Program-made: the position numbers and the translations under genes
The notes under the pieces: generated by a model
Told to the model about the DNA's origin: nothing
The model's database searches: none
Seen by the model: only the letters and a program-made list of their open reading frames with translations
Assembly (NCBI GenBank): GCA_028696455.1
Contig: JAQVGZ010000016.1
Coordinates: 1-35,038, forward strand
Origin: Desulfotomaculaceae bacterium
Lineage (GTDB): Bacteria > Bacillota > Desulfotomaculia > Desulfotomaculales > Pelotomaculaceae
Reading direction: 5' to 3'
Length of the DNA stretch: 35,038 bases
Part shown: in pieces, positions 16,239 to 25,055 of the stretch
Layout: each line of letters opens with the position of its first letter
How positions within the stretch are numbered: position 1 is the stretch's first letter

Positions 16239-18161
16239 CTAATCAATAGCATTCACAAAGGCCTTAAACCGGACATCCTTTGTCCCGATCCTGGCAGTGC
16301 CCGTAAACATATACATGAGATCATAGTTTTCATTACGGGCCATATTCGTATGACGAGGCTTATAAATTAACTCTACTTTAGTAACTTTTGAGTAAGTTGC
16401 GGCAAAGCGGTTCCCCGGAATAAACCCAAAGAAATCTTCGATGAGAATCTGGAAGTCATTCTTAAGTAGTTTTTCCCATGCCCTCTCAGGGCTGATTAAA
16501 GGCTGTCGCTCTTCTAGCAGAACCATGGGTTTACTACATTGAACCGACCATATTTCTCCCTGGGGGCCGACCTGTACTGTTATATTGGACTCATAGCCGG
16601 GCCCACCAGTGCTAAATACGTGTTTACCCTCGTAAATAACCGGGTAGATCACATATTTAAAATCATCACCTGCGCCGGCCCTTACAAAAGGCTCTCCCAA
16701 ATCACCCGGCAGGGCCGGAATGCCGGCAACAATTTGATTAGCTGACGCGACGGCAACATCATCAGGAACAGGAGTGCCGCAATGTCTGACCCCGATCAGC
16801 GGTGACCGATAGAGCCACCCCCCATTCCATGAGCTCGGTGATATTTTACCATTTTCACCGGAGATGCCACCGCTGTCATCGGGCTGCCCAACCACCCCGA
16901 AATACCGGGCCAGCACCGGCAGCTCGGCCCTGGCCACCTCGTTTCCCCGCTCGGCGATACCCGAACTAAACGACTCAACCTGCGGCAATGCTGCATCCAA
17001 GATGAAATTACCGGCATTCTCCCGCTGGTTATTTTCCAGCAATGAAACAAAGGCTGTAAAGTTTTCTTTCGTGCCGCCCTCCGGGGTAAATTCACCCTCG
17101 AAAACAGCCACCGGCACATAGTACGGAGTAAAGTCCAGGGAATATGCCAACTGATAAGCGGCACCGGTTTTCTGAATTTCAGCAGTTCCGGCGGTAAAGG
17201 GCCGGTAGCCCCTGGCTTCGAAAACCCCTTCGCCGCGCTTCAAGGCCTCCAGTGCCTGCTCATAGCCGGCCAGCCGTACCTTTTCCGAGCCGTCTTGCTC
17301 AAACCACGTGCCCGTGGCGCTGACCACCCGGCCCTGTTCAGTGACGATCACCCTGATCTGCGGCGCTGACCCTACAATAGTCACTTCCGGACCCTCGGCT
17401 GGCTTGATCACCGTTTCAAAGAAAGTCTCCGGAGACTGGGTTTGATTCACCGCGTATTCACCCTGGGGCAACAGCCCGGTAGCTGCCAACCACTGGACCG
17501 CAATATCTTTGGCTGCCTCTTCTGATACCGGCTGGCTTGGTTTTACTATACTGTCCGCTTCCTGCTCATAAAGCCAGGTACCCTGGTTAAGCCAGACTGA
17601 GAGCCGCCCATTTTCCCCCGACACCATCACCCAGCTTGTTTCCGGCTCCTCTGGCCCGTCCGGCGCCCTGGGTTGTTTGTCCGACACCTTTGGCTCCTCA
17701 ATCCCCATAGCTGCAGCCATTTCCAGGACATCCTGTTCAGTATTGATCGCTTTTTTTAGCTTGACAATGGTACCTTCCCGCTCTCCTGCCGGCAATGCGC
17801 CCTGGACATTAAACTTCACCAGGCGCATACTGTCAAGATTGTCCCCAAAGGTAAGCCCGGGGGCACCTGTAGCCTGGGCAGTGGCCAAAAACAACGGCCC
17901 CGTGGTGTAGCCCGGCGGTTTTTGCACCGGATAGAAAGTTAATGTGCTAATTAAGGCAATCAGCAAACCTGCTGCCACTGCACCAAACCGAAGAATGTTT
18001 CCGCGGTTTTTCTTGCTCCTCCGTTCTTTGGCCAGTTCCGCATGACGTTTTGCCAGCGTCTGGCCAAGCTGCTCCTGGAAGGTGCGGTCCGGCCGCACTT
18101 CAGGTAGGGCCCTGAGCGCATTTTCAATCTCAATTATTTTATCTGTCTTCTTCATTGCCAT
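16239..18161 (-). CDS. Large membrane-anchored anti-sigma factor partner
   Basis: This 640-residue protein starts inside the end of the ECF sigma gene (23-base overlap), the usual arrangement of a sigma factor with its membrane anti-sigma. The N-terminal ~50 residues are cytoplasmic and helical (RALPEVRPDRTFQEQLGQTLAKRHAEL), like anti-sigma segments of the PDPEF type and without a zinc-binding His/Cys set. One membrane helix follows (~56-75, ILRFGAVAAGLLIALISTL). The remaining ~560 residues are predicted extracellular, with no Cys-rich or enzyme motif that I recognise; they contain two similar-looking beta-rich parts and an abundance of Gly, Pro and Glu. I infer that it holds the sigma factor inactive until an outside signal is sensed. 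The signal is unknown. Confidence 0.78.
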   Translation of the reverse strand: MAMKKTDKIIEIENALRALPEVRPDRTFQEQLGQTLAKRHAELAKERRSKKNRGNILRFGAVAAGLLIALISTLTFYPVQKPPGYTTGPLFLATAQATGAPGLTFGDNLDSMRLVKFNVQGALPAGEREGTIVKLKKAINTEQDVLEMAAAMGIEEPKVSDKQPRAPDGPEEPETSWVMVSGENGRLSVWLNQGTWLYEQEADSIVKPSQPVSEEAAKDIAVQWLAATGLLPQGEYAVNQTQSPETFFETVIKPAEGPEVTIVGSAPQIRVIVTEQGRVVSATGTWFEQDGSEKVRLAGYEQALEALKRGEGVFEARGYRPFTAGTAEIQKTGAAYQLAYSLDFTPYYVPVAVFEGEFTPEGGTKENFTAFVSLLENNQRENAGNFILDAALPQVESFSSGIAERGNEVARAELPVLARYFGVVGQPDDSGGISGENGKISPSSWNGGWLYRSPLIGVRHCGTPVPDDVAVASANQIVAGIPALPGDLGEPFVRAGAGDDFKYVIYPVIYEGKHVFSTGGPGYESNITVQVGPQGEIWSVQCSKPMVLLEERQPLISPERAWEKLLKNDFQILIEDFFGFIPGNRFAATYSKVTKVELIYKPRHTNMARNENYDLMYMFTGTARIGTKDVRFKAFVNAID

Positions 18162-18687
18162 TCATCCTTTCCCGCAAAGTTTTTATGGCCCTGTAACAAA
18201 GTTGCTTGACGGATCCTTCCGAGCAAGCCATAATCCGCGCTGTATCCCGGATGCTTAAGTCCTGGATGTAGCGCAGCGTCAGGACCTCCCGCTGCATCCC
18301 GGGCAAAGTGCGCAGCAGCAGCAGAAGGTCCAGCCTATCTTCTGCAACTATCTCCCCTCCCGCCAATTGAACCGGGTCCGCCGTGCTAAACTCGTTTTTT
18401 CTATCTCTTTGGCCGTGGTAAATAATACTGGAGGCAATACGGTATAGCCAGTGTCCGAACGGAATACCCCTGTAGGTATATTTATGGAGGTTCTCCATGG
18501 CCTGCAAAAAAGTCTGGGACACCACATCCTCCGCTTCTTGTTTATCAATTACCTGATAATAGGCGTATTTATAAATCCGGGGCAGGTAGTGCTCATAGAG
18601 AAGCATAAACGATCGGACATCTTTTTTAGCTTTTTCAATTATTTCCGCTTCATTTTCCAGTTGGATATCAATCACCTCCGTCCTCAT
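18139..18687 (-). CDS. ECF-type RNA polymerase sigma factor
   Basis: This 182-residue sigma-70 family protein has regions 2 and 4 only. Region 2 is YKYAYYQVIDKQEAEDVVSQTFLQAMENLHKY (~40-75), followed by the GHWLYRIASSIIYHGQRD linker. Region 4 is REVLTLRYIQDLSIRDTARIMACSEGSVKQLCYRAIKTLRERM (~130-175), a clear helix-turn-helix. It should direct RNA polymerase to a small regulon controlled by the downstream membrane protein. The annotated ATG has only a distant AAAGG; a GGAGGTGAT sequence lies inside the first codons, so the exact start is uncertain. I could not identify an ECF-type promoter upstream. Confidence 0.92.
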   Translation of the reverse strand: MRTEVIDIQLENEAEIIEKAKKDVRSFMLLYEHYLPRIYKYAYYQVIDKQEAEDVVSQTFLQAMENLHKYTYRGIPFGHWLYRIASSIIYHGQRDRKNEFSTADPVQLAGGEIVAEDRLDLLLLLRTLPGMQREVLTLRYIQDLSIRDTARIMACSEGSVKQLCYRAIKTLRERMNGNEEDR

Positions 18688-18833
18688 GACTTGGTATTAC
18701 CTTTCTATCTAGTTAAAGTAATTTTCACTGCAAAAAGTTACGCTAAAACTAAAAAATCAGCCCATTAATATTAAATGATATTTAATATCATGGGTAGCTT
18801 AGTTTTTATACCATTTATAGTGGAGCTTATTAG

Positions 18834-19043
18834 CAGCACCCGTCTTCATTTATTGAATATCACGATGGCGAGTATAAAGAAAAGGATATTGATGCTGAAT
18901 TATGTGAGGCAGTTGAGGATTTTGGCGTGGAAACCGGCTATTACAGCAGTATCCGTAATGCACAAGGGTGCTTATACCCTTACTTTTATACTGTGGCCGG
19001 CAATCCGAGAGAAAGTTATATTGACGGAATTTGGAACAAAGCG
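18834..19043 (+). pseudogene. Remnant of a MerR/AraC-type GyrI-like effector-binding domain
   Basis: An open frame without a usable start codon, preceded by an in-frame TAG, reads IEYHDGEYKEKDIDAELCEAV, then a short unmatched part, then AGNPRESYIDGIWNKA. The first piece matches the (Y)-x-D-x-E(Y/F)KE-x-DID-x-E middle of GyrI-like effector-binding domains. The second matches their C-terminal P-R-E-x-Y-IDG-I-W-NK stretch. The DNA-binding part and the core between the two blocks are missing, so this is a doubly truncated relic. Beyond 19043 the frame runs antisense into the next gene. Confidence 0.6.
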
Positions 19044-20069
19044 CTAAAAGTTGTACTCCTTGCCGTCACAGTTTTTCATATTAATGCCTTCAAGAACAAA
19101 ATTCATGGTATCTTCCTTGTTGAAACCCGGAACAGAGAAACAACTGTGCAGCGGTAATCCATGCAGACCGCGGGGAGCCGTTTTTTCTTTATTCTTTGAT
19201 ACGGCAAAAATGGCTGTAGGACCATTTGCCCCGCCAATGATACCAATGGATGCAGCAGTGGTAGGGCTAAACCTGTCTCCTGGAGGGACTGAGTATTGGA
19301 TGCTGCTGTTAAACTGCAGGGAGTCCCCTTGAGGCAAAGCGGGCTTTATTTCATACCTGGCCTGTACAGCGTAAAAACGGCGATTTACGTCTCTGCCCAT
19401 TGGCATTTCTATAAGCTCGGGGTTTTGGAGGAACAATGAATGTGTGATTCTTGTTTTAGGATGTACAAAGCAAACCTCTTTTTGGCCTTCTCTCTTCGAT
19501 ATTTCAAAATGAATATCCAACGGAGAAAACCAATGGACAGGCTGCGTAGATAGTTTTACGCCGCTTATTCTATTAAGTCGGAAAAACCTCAGTAATTTTT
19601 CTACTTTAGAGTCTGTTTCCGGGTATGGCACGCAAAAACGCTGACAGGCAAAGCAGGCAGTATCCTTTAGAACGGACGCATATGCTTTACGCACAGGCGC
19701 CAACTGATCATCCTGCCGTGCCCACGGTGCGCTGACAGTACTGCTGGAAGAATAGCCGCTTTCTACTTGCTTCCCATTCATCCATATTTTTCTTATTGGT
19801 ATGGCTTGATAAGGATGCTCCTGCTTTGCGCAGCGCCGCTGCAATGGTGTTAATGTTTCTTCAACAGCTTCATACTTTTTAAAAAACGCACGTAGCTTTT
19901 CTTGGTCCAAAAAACTGATCACATCAAAAACAATGCCTTTTGAAAAACGATATAAAACAGGAATGCGATGGATGTTTCCCGCGTACTCAAACTGCCAGTT
20001 TACCCTCTGCGGCACTCCGCAAAGCCCTTTCCCCTTCCCCCATAAACTGGAACTATAATATACTTTCAT
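19044..20069 (-). CDS. Unrecognised soluble protein with a GGANGPT (OadB-like) motif
   Basis: This is a 341-residue protein with no clear membrane segment. The N-terminal ~250 residues match no family I know; they are rich in aromatic and basic residues and include ACFACQRFC (~138-146). Near residues 265-280 it carries SIGIIGGANGPTAIFAVSK, which resembles the SIGIIGGADGPT(S/A)IF membrane motif of the beta subunit of sodium-pumping decarboxylases (OadB), although nothing else of that ten-helix protein is present. The protein ends about 60 residues later. The start ATG lacks a strong ribosome site. Alternatives are a fused or degraded OadB piece, or a clostridial protein family that uses this motif independently. 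I favour the latter, with low certainty. Confidence 0.6.
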   Translation of the reverse strand: MKVYYSSSLWGKGKGLCGVPQRVNWQFEYAGNIHRIPVLYRFSKGIVFDVISFLDQEKLRAFFKKYEAVEETLTPLQRRCAKQEHPYQAIPIRKIWMNGKQVESGYSSSSTVSAPWARQDDQLAPVRKAYASVLKDTACFACQRFCVPYPETDSKVEKLLRFFRLNRISGVKLSTQPVHWFSPLDIHFEISKREGQKEVCFVHPKTRITHSLFLQNPELIEMPMGRDVNRRFYAVQARYEIKPALPQGDSLQFNSSIQYSVPPGDRFSPTTAASIGIIGGANGPTAIFAVSKNKEKTAPRGLHGLPLHSCFSVPGFNKEDTMNFVLEGINMKNCDGKEYNF

Positions 20070-20273
20070 TTGTATGCCCCGGCCTTAATTATTTTATCAT
20101 TTTTTATATACCCGGCTTGTGATGAAACGGTATGCAGCCCCATCAGGTATTTTCATTGGGATAAATATTTTACCAGTACTGGATACCTGCTGCTATGATA
20201 TCTGCTACTATGATTTCCATTTCTTTTTTTCAAACCCGTAAAATGGCAAACTACTTTACGTTATTGATCTCAA

Positions 20274-22730
20274 TCACTCACCCTTAAAACGCCGCAGTCT
20301 CAGAGCATTAGTTACCACCGACACCGAGCTAAAAGCCATAGCCGCTCCGGCGACAACCGGGTTTAAAAAGCCCAGCGCCGCCACAGGGATGCCGACGGTG
20401 TTGTAAAACAGAGCCCAGAAAAGGTTCTGCTTGATGTTTTTCATGGTGGCCCGACTGAGTCTAATGGCGGCAACAATCCCTCTCAGATCTCCCCGCATCA
20501 GGGTAATGTCCGCAGCTTCAATGGCCACGTCGGTACCGGTGCCAATGGCAAAGCCAACGTCAGCGGTGACCAGGGCCGGGGCGTCGTTGATACCGTCTCC
20601 CACCATGCCAACGGTTTTACCCTGGCCTCGGAGCTTTTCAACTTGTTCTGCTTTATCCTCCGGCAGCACCTCCGCCAGTACGTTTTCAATCCCCACTTGC
20701 CTGGCGATGGCTTCGGCAGTGCGCCGGTTATCCCCGGTCATCATCCACACCTCCAGGCCCACGCTCTTTAACTGGGCGATGGCCTCTTTTGAGGTTTCCT
20801 TGATGGTGTCCGCCACACCAATGATGGCTGCGGGCTTGCCGTCCACCGCCATGAGCATGGCCGTCTTGCCCTCTCCTTCCAACCTTTCAATAGCTGGGGT
20901 CAGCTCCGCGATGTCAACTTGATTTTCCTGCATCAGTTTCCTAGTGCCCAATAAAATCCTGCTGCCTTCGGTTTCCGCCTTCACGCCGTGACCGGGGATG
21001 GCCTCAAATTGCTGCGGATCATTTAATGCTGCGTCTTTTTCTTTGGCGTATTTGACAATAGCCTGAGCCAGCGGATGCTCGGAATTTTTCTCCGCACTGC
21101 CGGCCAGCTGCAGCAGTTCCCTCTCGTCCCCTTTATATTCCGGCGCAGGGAGCAGATCCGTCAAAGCTGGCTCCCCTTTGGTAATGGTTCCGGTTTTGTC
21201 CAGGATTATCGCCGTCAGTTTATGAGCTTTTTCCAGGTACTCGCCGCTTTTAATGAGGATACCGTTTTCCGCTCCCTTGCCGGTACCTACCATAATTGAC
21301 GTTGGAGTGGCCAGGCCAAGGGCGCAGGGGCAGGCAATCACCAGTACGGCGGTAAAATTTAAAAGTGCCCTGGTAAAATTACCGGGCGCGCCAAAGTAGA
21401 ACCAGGCAAAAAAAGTGACCAGCGCAAACGCTACTACCACAGGCACGAAATAGGCGGAGATCACGTCGGCCATGCGCTGGATTGGCGCCTTGGAGCCCTG
21501 GGCTTCTTCCACTATTTTGACGATCTGGGCCAGGGCGGTGTCTTTCCCTACCTTGGTCGCCTCAAACTTAAAAGTTCCCAGCTTGTTTATTGTCGCTCCA
21601 ATCACTTCATCACCGGCCTTCTTGTCCACCGGCACACTTTCCCCGGTAAGCATGGATTCATCCACCGTAGAATAGCCTTCTTTCACGATCCCGTCCACCG
21701 GTATTTTTTCACCGGGGCGAACCACGACGAGATCACTTACTACCACTTCTTCCACGGGTAATTCTATTTCCCGGCCGTCCCTAACCACGTGCGCGTGCTT
21801 GGCCTGGAGCCCGATCAGCTTTTTAATTGCCTCGGAAGTCCTACCTTTGGCAATGGTCTCCAGAGTTTTGCCCAATAGAATCAGGGTAATGATGACGGCT
21901 GAAGTTTCGTAGTAAACCCCGGTCACCCCAATCCGCCCGCCCCAAAAGGTAACTACGACACTATATAAGTAGGCGGCGGTAGTGCCCAGAGCTACCAGCA
22001 CCGACATGTTAGCGCTTCGCCCCCGCAGGGCCACGTAAGCTTCCTTATAGAAATTGGACCCCGCTATAAACTGGATCGGTGTGGCCACGGCAAATTGAAA
22101 ATAAGGGTTCATCAAAAAAGCCGGGATTACGTGGTGCAAGTTCAAAACCATCGCCAGCATTTCAACCACCAAGGGAGCGGACAAAACACCGGAAAATACC
22201 AACAGAAACTTTTGCCGCCTGATTTCACGTTCCCGCTCTTCCCGTTCCAACTCGGCAGTAGTGCGATCGTCCACTTCAAAAGCCTTGTAACCTATGTCAG
22301 CCACGGCTTTTTTAATCCCCGGCACATCGATCCCGGCCGGGTTATATTCCACTACGGCTTTTTCTGTGGCGAGATTTACTGCCGCCCGGGTGACGCCGGG
22401 CAGTTTGTTAAGGCCCTTTTCGATCCTGGCGGCACAGGCAGCGCAGCTCATCCCGGAAAGCTTCAGTTCGGTGCGTCCCATTACCGGCTTATAGCCGGTT
22501 TCTTTGATCTTGTCCAAAATCTTCTCCGGGCTTATCGCTTCCGGCCGGTAATCCACGGTGGCGGTTTCAACCGCAAAGTTTACCCTGGCGCCCTCAACGC
22601 CTGTTGTTTTAGAAAGCGCTTTTTCTATGCGGCTGGCGCAGGCTGAGCAGGACATGCCGGCCACTTTTACGGTCAGTTTTTCCAGCCCCTCCGGTTTAGA
22701 GCAGGCGGCGGTCGTTTCAATACCTGTCAA
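20274..22730 (-). CDS. copA: Copper-exporting P1B-type ATPase (CopA)
   Basis: This polytopic membrane ATPase pumps Cu+ out of the cell. Two N-terminal heavy-metal domains carry [15 protein letters not shown] and [15 protein letters not shown]. The ion pore has CPC within [20 protein letters not shown] with the phosphorylated Asp, SEHPLAQA and [10 protein letters not shown] mark the actuator, phosphorylation and nucleotide domains; C-terminal helices carry the [11 protein letters not shown] and [15 protein letters not shown] blocks typical of Cu+ pumps. I place the start at TTG 22730, behind GGGGGAGGGG, giving 818 residues. An ATG 33 bases upstream has no ribosome site. A good promoter lies upstream. 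No CopZ chaperone or CsoR/CopY regulator gene is seen beside it. Confidence 0.95.
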   Translation of the reverse strand: MTGIETTAACSKPEGLEKLTVKVAGMSCSACASRIEKALSKTTGVEGARVNFAVETATVDYRPEAISPEKILDKIKETGYKPVMGRTELKLSGMSCAACAARIEKGLNKLPGVTRAAVNLATEKAVVEYNPAGIDVPGIKKAVADIGYKAFEVDDRTTAELEREEREREIRRQKFLLVFSGVLSAPLVVEMLAMVLNLHHVIPAFLMNPYFQFAVATPIQFIAGSNFYKEAYVALRGRSANMSVLVALGTTAAYLYSVVVTFWGGRIGVTGVYYETSAVIITLILLGKTLETIAKGRTSEAIKKLIGLQAKHAHVVRDGREIELPVEEVVVSDLVVVRPGEKIPVDGIVKEGYSTVDESMLTGESVPVDKKAGDEVIGATINKLGTFKFEATKVGKDTALAQIVKIVEEAQGSKAPIQRMADVISAYFVPVVVAFALVTFFAWFYFGAPGNFTRALLNFTAVLVIACPCALGLATPTSIMVGTGKGAENGILIKSGEYLEKAHKLTAIILDKTGTITKGEPALTDLLPAPEYKGDERELLQLAGSAEKNSEHPLAQAIVKYAKEKDAALNDPQQFEAIPGHGVKAETEGSRILLGTRKLMQENQVDIAELTPAIERLEGEGKTAMLMAVDGKPAAIIGVADTIKETSKEAIAQLKSVGLEVWMMTGDNRRTAEAIARQVGIENVLAEVLPEDKAEQVEKLRGQGKTVGMVGDGINDAPALVTADVGFAIGTGTDVAIEAADITLMRGDLRGIVAAIRLSRATMKNIKQNLFWALFYNTVGIPVAALGFLNPVVAGAAMAFSSVSVVTNALRLRRFKGE

Positions 22731-22768
22731 ACAAACCCCTCCCCCAAAATTATCTTCTAACATAACTG

Positions 22769-22797
22769 AGCATAAATAAATAAATTAGTGTTGTCAA
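22769..22797 (-). promoter_or_regulatory. Promoter of copA
   Basis: On the minus strand TTGACA (22797-22792), a 17-bp spacer and TATGCT (22774-22769) form a near-consensus sigma-A promoter about 40 bases before the preferred copA start. No CsoR- or CopY-type operator was recognised. Confidence 0.65.
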
Positions 22798-22922
22798 TCA
22801 CGGCTCCGTTGCAACTGCGTTACCCTTGCCTTCCGTCATCTTGATTACCTACTAAAAACCACCTTCCACTTTTGTCAAACTAGCTGTGAACATCAGCTTA
22901 TTTGCTCATAATCAAATTCAAT

Positions 22923-22943
22923 GCCACCGGTTAAACCGGTGGC
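22923..22943. repeat. Perfect 10-bp hairpin between coat gene and copA
   Basis: GCCACCGGTT and AACCGGTGGC are separated by one base. There is no T-run directly after it on either strand; it sits just downstream of the coat-gene terminator and may assist transcript ending. Confidence 0.5.
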
Positions 22944-22949
22944 CTGGTC

Positions 22950-22977
22950 AAAAAAAACCAGCCATCAATGTGGCTGG
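22950..22977 (-). terminator. Rho-independent terminator of the CotF-like gene
   Basis: On the minus strand CCAGCCA-CATTGA-TGGCTGG is followed by eight T. It lies about 40 bases after the stop codon of the coat-protein gene. Confidence 0.9.
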
Positions 22978-23015
22978 AGAGATTTTACTGTAAGAAGCGC
23001 AGACACTGCAGAAAT

Positions 23016-23483
23016 TTATTGAGGATTGTACATTCCGTTGCTTTCCATATACTTAAAAATTTTTTCTCCATGCTCTTGTTCTTCTTTTTGGATATGATTT
23101 AATACCTGGCGAACGTTAGAATCGGTAAATTCAAAAATAGAAGTATCATATGTGCCGGAAATATACTTTTCTGTAGTAAGCATATCATTGCACAACGTAG
23201 CGTCGGCCTGATTTGCCATTGCCCCACGCCCAGTAATTTGCTGATATCCTTGTGCTTGCTGTCCTCTTTGGCTTTGTTGAGTGTTAGGAAGCTGACCGCT
23301 TAAAATTTGATTGATGGAATTTAAGTGTTGTTGCTCCTGTTGAGCCAAAGAGCTAAAAAGTTGTTTTAATTGTGGATCCTGTGCCTGATTGGAATAATTT
23401 TGATATTTCTGGACACAAAGTTCCTCATGAGCTTTTTGGTCTTGCATAAGCATTTTTTCTTTGGCAGTTAATGAAAGCTCCAA
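23016..23483 (-). CDS. Spore coat protein, CotF family
   Basis: This 155-residue helical protein belongs to the coat F/ferritin-like group that contributes to the spore coat. Two helical halves (KEKMLMQDQKAHEELCVQKY at ~10-30 and ATLCNDMLTTEKYISGTYDT at ~95-115) are joined by a Gln/Gly-rich linker. The C-terminal QVLNHIQKEEQEHGEKIFKYM carries the conserved E-x-x-H pair. TTG 23483 is taken as the start because GGAGG lies eight bases upstream; a GTG three codons earlier falls inside that site. It has its own terminator. With the SASP it marks a spore-forming host. Confidence 0.85.
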   Translation of the reverse strand: MELSLTAKEKMLMQDQKAHEELCVQKYQNYSNQAQDPQLKQLFSSLAQQEQQHLNSINQILSGQLPNTQQSQRGQQAQGYQQITGRGAMANQADATLCNDMLTTEKYISGTYDTSIFEFTDSNVRQVLNHIQKEEQEHGEKIFKYMESNGMYNPQ

Positions 23484-23568
23484 TAAAATCACCTCCAGGT
23501 TTTTTTAATTATGCCATTCTATCTGGTTTTATATGCGTAGTAATTCGAACCATAAGGATAACCACGAG

Positions 23569-23600
23569 AACCGTCCCCCTGGTTTTGTCCCCCTGGTTTT
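23569..23600 (+). repeat. REP-like repeat with 14-bp tandem unit
   Basis: The unit GTCCCCCTGGTTTT occurs twice in tandem (23573-23586, 23587-23600), preceded by AACC. The leading AACCGTCCCCCTGGTT is the exact reverse complement of sequence at 12952-12967. It lies between the coat gene and the membrane-protein gene, four bases from the latter's stop codon. Confidence 0.75.
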
Positions 23601-23603
23601 AAT

Positions 23604-24113
23604 TTATAATTTAAGGAGATTACGCAAGCGGTAATCAGTCTCCTTCCGGTTTCCTTTAGCATACATTTTCTCTCCAAGCAATTCTTCAGCAATCCATACA
23701 AGTGTAACCAAGCGATAAAGAATAAAAACAAAGGAATGTAAGAAGGTAAAGTTATCGTGAACATGGCCGCCAACCCTAACCGACAACATGTCCAGGGCCA
23801 GTGCTAAAATCGTAAATAATAGCAGTGTCAGGATTTTTTTTATAAATTCCCTGGGCATAAAACCAATCAATAGCAGGCCGGCCCCAAAGCTCCAGAACAA
23901 ATGAAAAAGCGGTACTCCGGCCAAGGTCAGGAAACCCTCGTTAAAATGTGCTGAGCCAAGTGAGCTTAAGAAGAAATGAGAAGTCAGCAACAATACAGAT
24001 GACAACAATCCTATAGGCCATAGGGCTTTAATACGCTCAATATCTAAAAAAACAAATACGGCCATCCATACTACTATCGAATAAACAACGCTTTCCCAAT
24101 ACCAAAATTCCAA
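23604..24113 (-). CDS. Five-helix membrane protein, CBO0543-like
   Basis: This 169-residue hydrophobic protein starts with EFWYWESVVYSIVVWMAVFVFLD and has about five membrane helices, ending with a basic cytoplasmic tail. The layout and the conserved acidic and Trp residues in the first helix, a central HLFWSFGAGLLL helix and an HDNFTFLHSFV segment resemble the CBO0543 family of uncharacterised membrane proteins in spore formers; this is from memory and uncertain. No function is known. No clear ribosome site precedes the ATG. Confidence 0.62.
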   Translation of the reverse strand: MEFWYWESVVYSIVVWMAVFVFLDIERIKALWPIGLLSSVLLLTSHFFLSSLGSAHFNEGFLTLAGVPLFHLFWSFGAGLLLIGFMPREFIKKILTLLLFTILALALDMLSVRVGGHVHDNFTFLHSFVFILYRLVTLVWIAEELLGEKMYAKGNRKETDYRLRNLLKL

Positions 24114-24175
24114 CTATACCACCCTGTTTTTATTTGTTAGCTATTTCTTTACTGCGCTAACCCGGCCGCCTCTGC

Positions 24176-24211
24176 AATAGGTGTATCCCACTTAATAGGT
24201 GTATCCCACTT
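24176..24211 (+). repeat. 18-bp direct tandem repeat, two copies
   Basis: The unit AATAGGTGTATCCCACTT occurs twice in exact tandem. It may be a replication slip or the edge of a lost insertion element; nothing else in the window matches it that I noticed. Confidence 0.85.
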
Positions 24212-24455
24212 GATTTTTACGTGGCGATCCTCGAAGCTCTATTATTGTTCACCATATACCTGATAATTATCATAAGCTAAATATAATAAAAATTTAAAGG
24301 AAATAAACATGCCTTCTAGAACATATCAATAGCGTTTAAAATTATGAAATAGACAGGGCATAAATGGGCAACGCCTATTTGTGCCCATTAAATTTTTAGT
24401 TTGGTAGGTTTAACCACGCAATGGTAATATTCGGTGGAATTTGAATAATTCTATT

Positions 24456-24483
24456 TGAACCGCGCCGATCTGTTTTTCGTCTA
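24456..24483 (+). promoter_or_regulatory. ECF-type promoter of the second sigma operon
   Basis: TGAACC (24456-24461), a 16-bp spacer containing a T-run and CGTCTA (24478-24483) match the AAC/CGTC pattern of SigW-like ECF promoters. It lies about 28 bases before the sigma start codon, so the operon is very probably autoregulated. Confidence 0.75.
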
Positions 24484-24511
24484 TAAGACAGAAATAATCT
24501 GAAAGAGATTA

Positions 24512-25051
24512 ATGATGAATGTTGATGCGAGCGAGCACAAATTGATATTAGCGGCTCAGACCGGTGATCATGAAGCCTTTTCTGAACTAACCCGAAGGCA
24601 TGCCGGCTATATCTACCGGGTAGCCTATTCCGTCCTGAAAGATCAGGGCGAGGCAGAGGACTTGACCCAGGACGCCTTTTTAATATGTTTTCGTAAACTG
24701 GCGAACTTTCGCCTGGAATCATCTTTTCGGACCTGGCTCAGTCGGATCACTGTAAACCTTTGCTATGATCACCTCAGAAGAAAACGGCGAGAGGGGGTAC
24801 TGCTGGGGAAAATGGCAGACCGTGAAACTGCAGTGGCAAAAGACTGGGTGAGTCGTGCCGACCAGAGTATGGAACTGAAAAATGCCGTCAGAAGGCTAAG
24901 TGACACCCACCGTGCCGTACTGGTCATGTATTATGAACTGGACCTTGATGTTAAATCAGTGGCCAGAATCTTGAATATACCGGTGGGAACGGTAAAGTCC
25001 CGTCTGGCTGGCGCGCGCACCACCTTACGAGAGATTTTAGAAAGAGGCTAG
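24512..25051 (+). CDS. ECF sigma factor, SigW-like
   Basis: This 179-residue sigma factor has region 2 (HEAFSELTRRHAGYIYRVAYSVLKDQGEAEDLTQDAF, ~17-55, then FRTWLSRITVNLCYDHLRRKRR) and region 4 (RAVLVMYYELDLDVKSVARILNIPVGTVKSRLAGARTTLREIL, ~132-175). These close matches to SigW-type factors fit the ECF promoter directly upstream. It should turn on envelope or stress genes when its anti-sigma lets go. The ATG is preceded by AAGAGA. The anti-sigma gene starts four bases after the stop, so the two are co-translated. Confidence 0.93.
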   Translation: MMNVDASEHKLILAAQTGDHEAFSELTRRHAGYIYRVAYSVLKDQGEAEDLTQDAFLICFRKLANFRLESSFRTWLSRITVNLCYDHLRRKRREGVLLGKMADRETAVAKDWVSRADQSMELKNAVRRLSDTHRAVLVMYYELDLDVKSVARILNIPVGTVKSRLAGARTTLREILERG

Positions 25052-25055
25052 AAAA

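Larger units (their letters stand above)
24114..24511 (+). other. Intergenic region with tandem repeat and ECF promoter
   Basis: No gene is visible. It holds an 18-bp tandem duplication (24176-24211), an AT-rich stretch, and the ECF-type promoter listed separately. The transcript leader before the sigma gene is short. Confidence 0.55.

Noticed and set aside
18775-19047. 90-residue plus-strand reading frame
   Set aside because: It overlaps the effector-domain remnant in another frame, and that frame carries the recognisable protein pattern.
19044-20069. Oxaloacetate decarboxylase beta subunit
   Set aside because: Only the short GG-x-x-GPT motif is shared; the membrane helices and other conserved parts of OadB are absent.
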